DNA of 64,000 nucleotides from Dendrophyllia cribrosa (lineage: Eukaryota; Cnidaria; Anthozoa; Scleractinia; Dendrophylliidae), in NCBI GenBank assembly GCA_024195265.1, contig JAJLRJ010000003.1, positions 24,536,989 to 24,600,988 on the forward strand. The letters are read 5' to 3'. How positions within the stretch are numbered: the first letter of the stretch is position 1; each line of letters begins with the position of its first letter. Position numbers and translations under genes: made by a program. The notes below the pieces were generated by a model, which saw nothing but the letters and a program-made list of their open reading frames with translations, did not search any database and had not been told where the DNA came from. This document shows, piece by piece, positions 1-64,000 of the stretch.

Positions 1-472
1 TTTCCAATGCTTTTAACATGTCTTCCTTGCTTGCAAATTCAACAAGTCCTTCACCAGGTTTCCTTCTGTGCGTATCTGCAAAAGTTACATCGCCCGCTGC
101 ACTCATAAACTCTTTGAGTTCTGACCATTTTGCTCTGGCGGGAAGATTTTCAACCCGAATTCTGTGATTTGTTCGCACAGGAGGAGGCTTAGGTTGGCGA
201 ACTCTTGCAGTATATCCACCAGCTACAGTGTATCCACCAACGCCATTTCTAATATCTTTCGCTCGTTCTACCAGAATACTCTGCCCCATAAAGTCCTTGC
301 CGTTGAGTTCTTGCACGGCCTTGTCAGCATCCCGGTAATCTTTATACACAGCGTACGCATAGCCTTCCTTGAAATCAATATCGCGGATTTTTCCGATGGA
401 TTTCAGCAGGGTTTCCAAATCTTTTTCTGCAGCGTTGGAAGGCAGTCTTCCGCAGTAGATCCTCCCGCTCAT
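1..472 (-). CDS. SR-type splicing factor (SRSF4/5/6-like), first exon, partial
   Basis: The minus strand is open from an ATG at 472 down to position 1 (157 codons) with no stop, so the gene continues off the left edge. The translation starts MSGRIYCGRLP and shows a first RNA-recognition motif (RNP2-like RIYCGRL; RNP1-like region GYAYAVYKDYRDA), a Gly-rich linker (GVGGYTVAGGYT), then a second RRM beginning HRIRVENLPARAKWSELKEF. Two RRMs with a short glycine linker are typical of the SRSF4/5/6 (B52) group of SR proteins, nuclear pre-mRNA splicing regulators. The usual second-RRM signature SWQDLKD is not exact here (AKWSELKEF). The RS domain must lie outside the window. Its start lies only 182 bp from the LONP1 start on the other strand, suggesting a shared promoter. 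The family call is strong; the exact paralogue is not determinable. Confidence 0.85.
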   Translation of the reverse strand, partial: MSGRIYCGRLPSNAAEKDLETLLKSIGKIRDIDFKEGYAYAVYKDYRDADKAVQELNGKDFMGQSILVERAKDIRNGVGGYTVAGGYTARVRQPKPPPVRTNHRIRVENLPARAKWSELKEFMSAAGDVTFADTHRRKPGEGLVEFASKEDMLKALE

Positions 473-654
473 AGTTGTTAAAAAAGCGCGCCTTCAAGAA
501 AATTTTAGGAACTTTTCACAAAACCACGCTCAAAAATCCGCCATCACACCAGTAGGACTGCACTGCGCATGATTTGCAAAGAAGAGCGCTGGATAGAGAG
601 AGGTTACCAAGCTCACGTGTGCTTTGTCAAAGGAGAGCAGAGCAGTGTGGAGCC
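473..654. promoter_or_regulatory. Probable bidirectional promoter between SR-factor gene and LONP1
   Basis: Only 182 bp separate the two divergent start codons (472 minus, 655 plus), so both 5' UTRs and core promoters must lie here or overlap the first exons. No clear TATA box is seen. A TGCGCAT element at 564-570 resembles an NRF-1 half site, which would suit a nuclear gene for a mitochondrial protein, but this is one short match and inference only. Confidence 0.5.
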
Positions 655-62687
<62,033 letters not shown>

Positions 62688-64000
62688 CATCGGATCAGCT
62701 GCTTTGCAGTTCGAATGGACATTTTGTAATACAGAAATCACCGTCAGGACAAGAAGTTATGATGGCTTTGCAATTTGTATTTTAAGAATCTACAAAGGGA
62801 AGAGCTGCTGGTACTAAGAAAAGACAAACATATAGATCCTAGACCTGGAAATACTTGGCTGGCAAGCTTTAAGGAAAATTGGTGGTCATGAACTCAAAAT
62901 AGTCTCCCATGGTTATTGTGCTTTAGCCATTGTCAAACTCTGAGTTGCCGGTCATCGTCACTGCACTGTGCCCACAAAAGTCGGCCACCGGCTTCTAATG
63001 TGACAGCCTTGCAGTATCAGAGCCGTATAGTTGTCTTTTTTCGTTTGAGCTTTTGCAAGTTTTTTCTAAGAAAATACTCAAACTAAAACTAGATAGTTAG
63101 GGCGCATATTTTTCTGATCCACTCAAACACGCGCGATCTAGATGAAAAGTATCGCGCGATGTGATTGGTTACCAGAGCGGTTCAAACCCAAAGAATGCTA
63201 AAACGATCTCTAATTGTAAAAGTAACAGCAAGAAAGTTAAAAAAAATTATTCGGTGAATAAAACTGGAAATTCAAAATTTGGGTCAACACACCTCGCAAA
63301 AAATGGTTGCCATGGAAATGGCCTCAATAGGGTTTAGATATTTTAGTTAATCTTAATAAGGAAATGGTAATGGTTATTTCATTGCTAAGGGGATGCTAAT
63401 ATGGTCCACCAGCTGTCCCTATTCAGCCAGTCGCGCGGGCGAGCCGATCAGCAAGACTGGAGGGAGCGAACGAGCCGAGGGAAAACTGGGGGAGAGGCCT
63501 CTTCCACAGGCCCCCCTCTGCTCGTATTTCTTTTTCTCGCTCGCGTTATGTTCGCCCGCTCGACTATCCAGAGAGTGACTGCTAACGCTTATATTATGGG
63601 ATGTGTTTAACATGATACCGGTATAACCTACACACCACCACCTGGTACGACATGGATTCTTTATAAACCAACAGTCACACCATCTTGAATATTCAGACTC
63701 TTATATACCTAATTCAATAAAGGTTGCTTTGGCAATTGGTCATTGGGCATTGGCATTTGGGCATACGGAACACAATGCAATGCTTTGCTTGAGTGACCGC
63801 CAAACAATAGCTTCCCAATGCCCAATTACCAATGCCCAAAGCAACCTTTTTTGAATTAGGTATATACAAAGGTAATAAATATCAAACTTGCACCCCGAAT
63901 ATAAAACCACGATACCTTCTAAAGTTACACGACATAATAGTAGCTCAACATTGTTTTGTGCCATTTTATTCCAAAGAATTCATGTAAAATACAAAAATCG
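62688..64000 (+). other. LONP1 3' flank (3' UTR and downstream)
   Basis: After the stop at 62685-62687 there is no further coding region that I can support. AATAAA occurs at 63257-63262 and at 63716-63721. The second lies inside a fold-back repeat, so the first is the better poly(A) signal candidate, giving a 3' UTR of about 0.6 kb. Confidence 0.45.
63701..63867. repeat. Fold-back MITE downstream of LONP1
   Basis: TTATATACCTAATTCAATAA with the following AGGTTGCTTTGG is mirrored by CCAAAGCAACCTTTTTTGAA then TTAGGTATATA. Inside, copies of CATTGGGCATTGGCAT and its complement extend the hairpin. Confidence 0.65.

Noticed and set aside
164..481. 105-codon plus-strand ORF
   Set aside because: It is the reverse-strand shadow of the SR-factor exon, whose minus-strand reading gives clear RRMs.
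574..654. Upstream extension of the LONP1 first exon
   Set aside because: The frame is open to 574 but has no ATG before 655; MFAAGKV gives a sensible mitochondrial presequence.
63716..63721. AATAAA as the LONP1 poly(A) signal
   Set aside because: It lies within the inverted arm of a fold-back MITE about 1 kb past the stop; the AATAAA at 63257 is at least as likely.

Overview
The window is animal nuclear DNA: spliced genes with GT-AG introns, many DNA transposons and retroelements, and a tRNA-derived SINE. The repeat content (DIRS-type and L1/Tx1-like retroelements, TTAA- and TA-flanked MITEs, this SINE type, a Polinton/Maverick) together with the LONP1-like protein suggests an anthozoan cnidarian, probably a stony coral. 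That assignment is inference, not something the sequence proves.

Two host genes are present. Positions 1-472 (minus) are the first exon of an SR-type splicing factor that runs off the left edge. It is head to head with a complete gene for the mitochondrial Lon protease (LONP1, plus strand), whose 22 exons from 655 to 62687 could all be placed. Every splice phase matches, giving a 944-residue protein with presequence, LON-N domain, AAA+ module and Ser/Lys protease domain. Only 2.8 kb of the window is LONP1 coding sequence; the rest is intron, almost all shaped by transposable elements.

The outstanding object is a 19.3-kb Polinton/Maverick (4302-23623) in LONP1 intron 1. It has a 5-bp target duplication and about 292-bp terminal inverted repeats (TIRs). 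It carries protein-primed DNA polymerase B, retroviral-type integrase, a packaging ATPase, a probable double-jelly-roll major capsid protein, capsid-associated and membrane proteins, a VLTF3-like factor, a YqaJ/lambda-exonuclease-like nuclease and a zinc-finger protein. Two features stand out. The terminal 190 bp at each end is itself a near-perfect hairpin. Nearly every gene starts within 0-13 bases of a TATATACC-type box. The copy is dead: pPolB, a 500-residue structural gene, one of two tandem minor-capsid-like paralogues and the nuclease are frameshifted, and a hAT-like element sits inside the nuclease.

Other introns hold: a tRNA-like tandem array (intron 2-3 region, 26.5 kb), a piggyBac-like MITE (intron 3), a palindrome-bearing MITE (intron 5), a TTAA MITE (intron 6), a decayed DIRS-type tyrosine-recombinase retroelement split by another transposon plus G-rich TA MITEs (intron 7), a fold-back MITE (intron 11), a triplicated 3' splice site (exon 14), a 5'-truncated L1-like LINE and about 76 copies of a 47-bp satellite (intron 15), a 1.8-kb fold-back element joined to a TTAA MITE (intron 17), and a SINE (intron 19).
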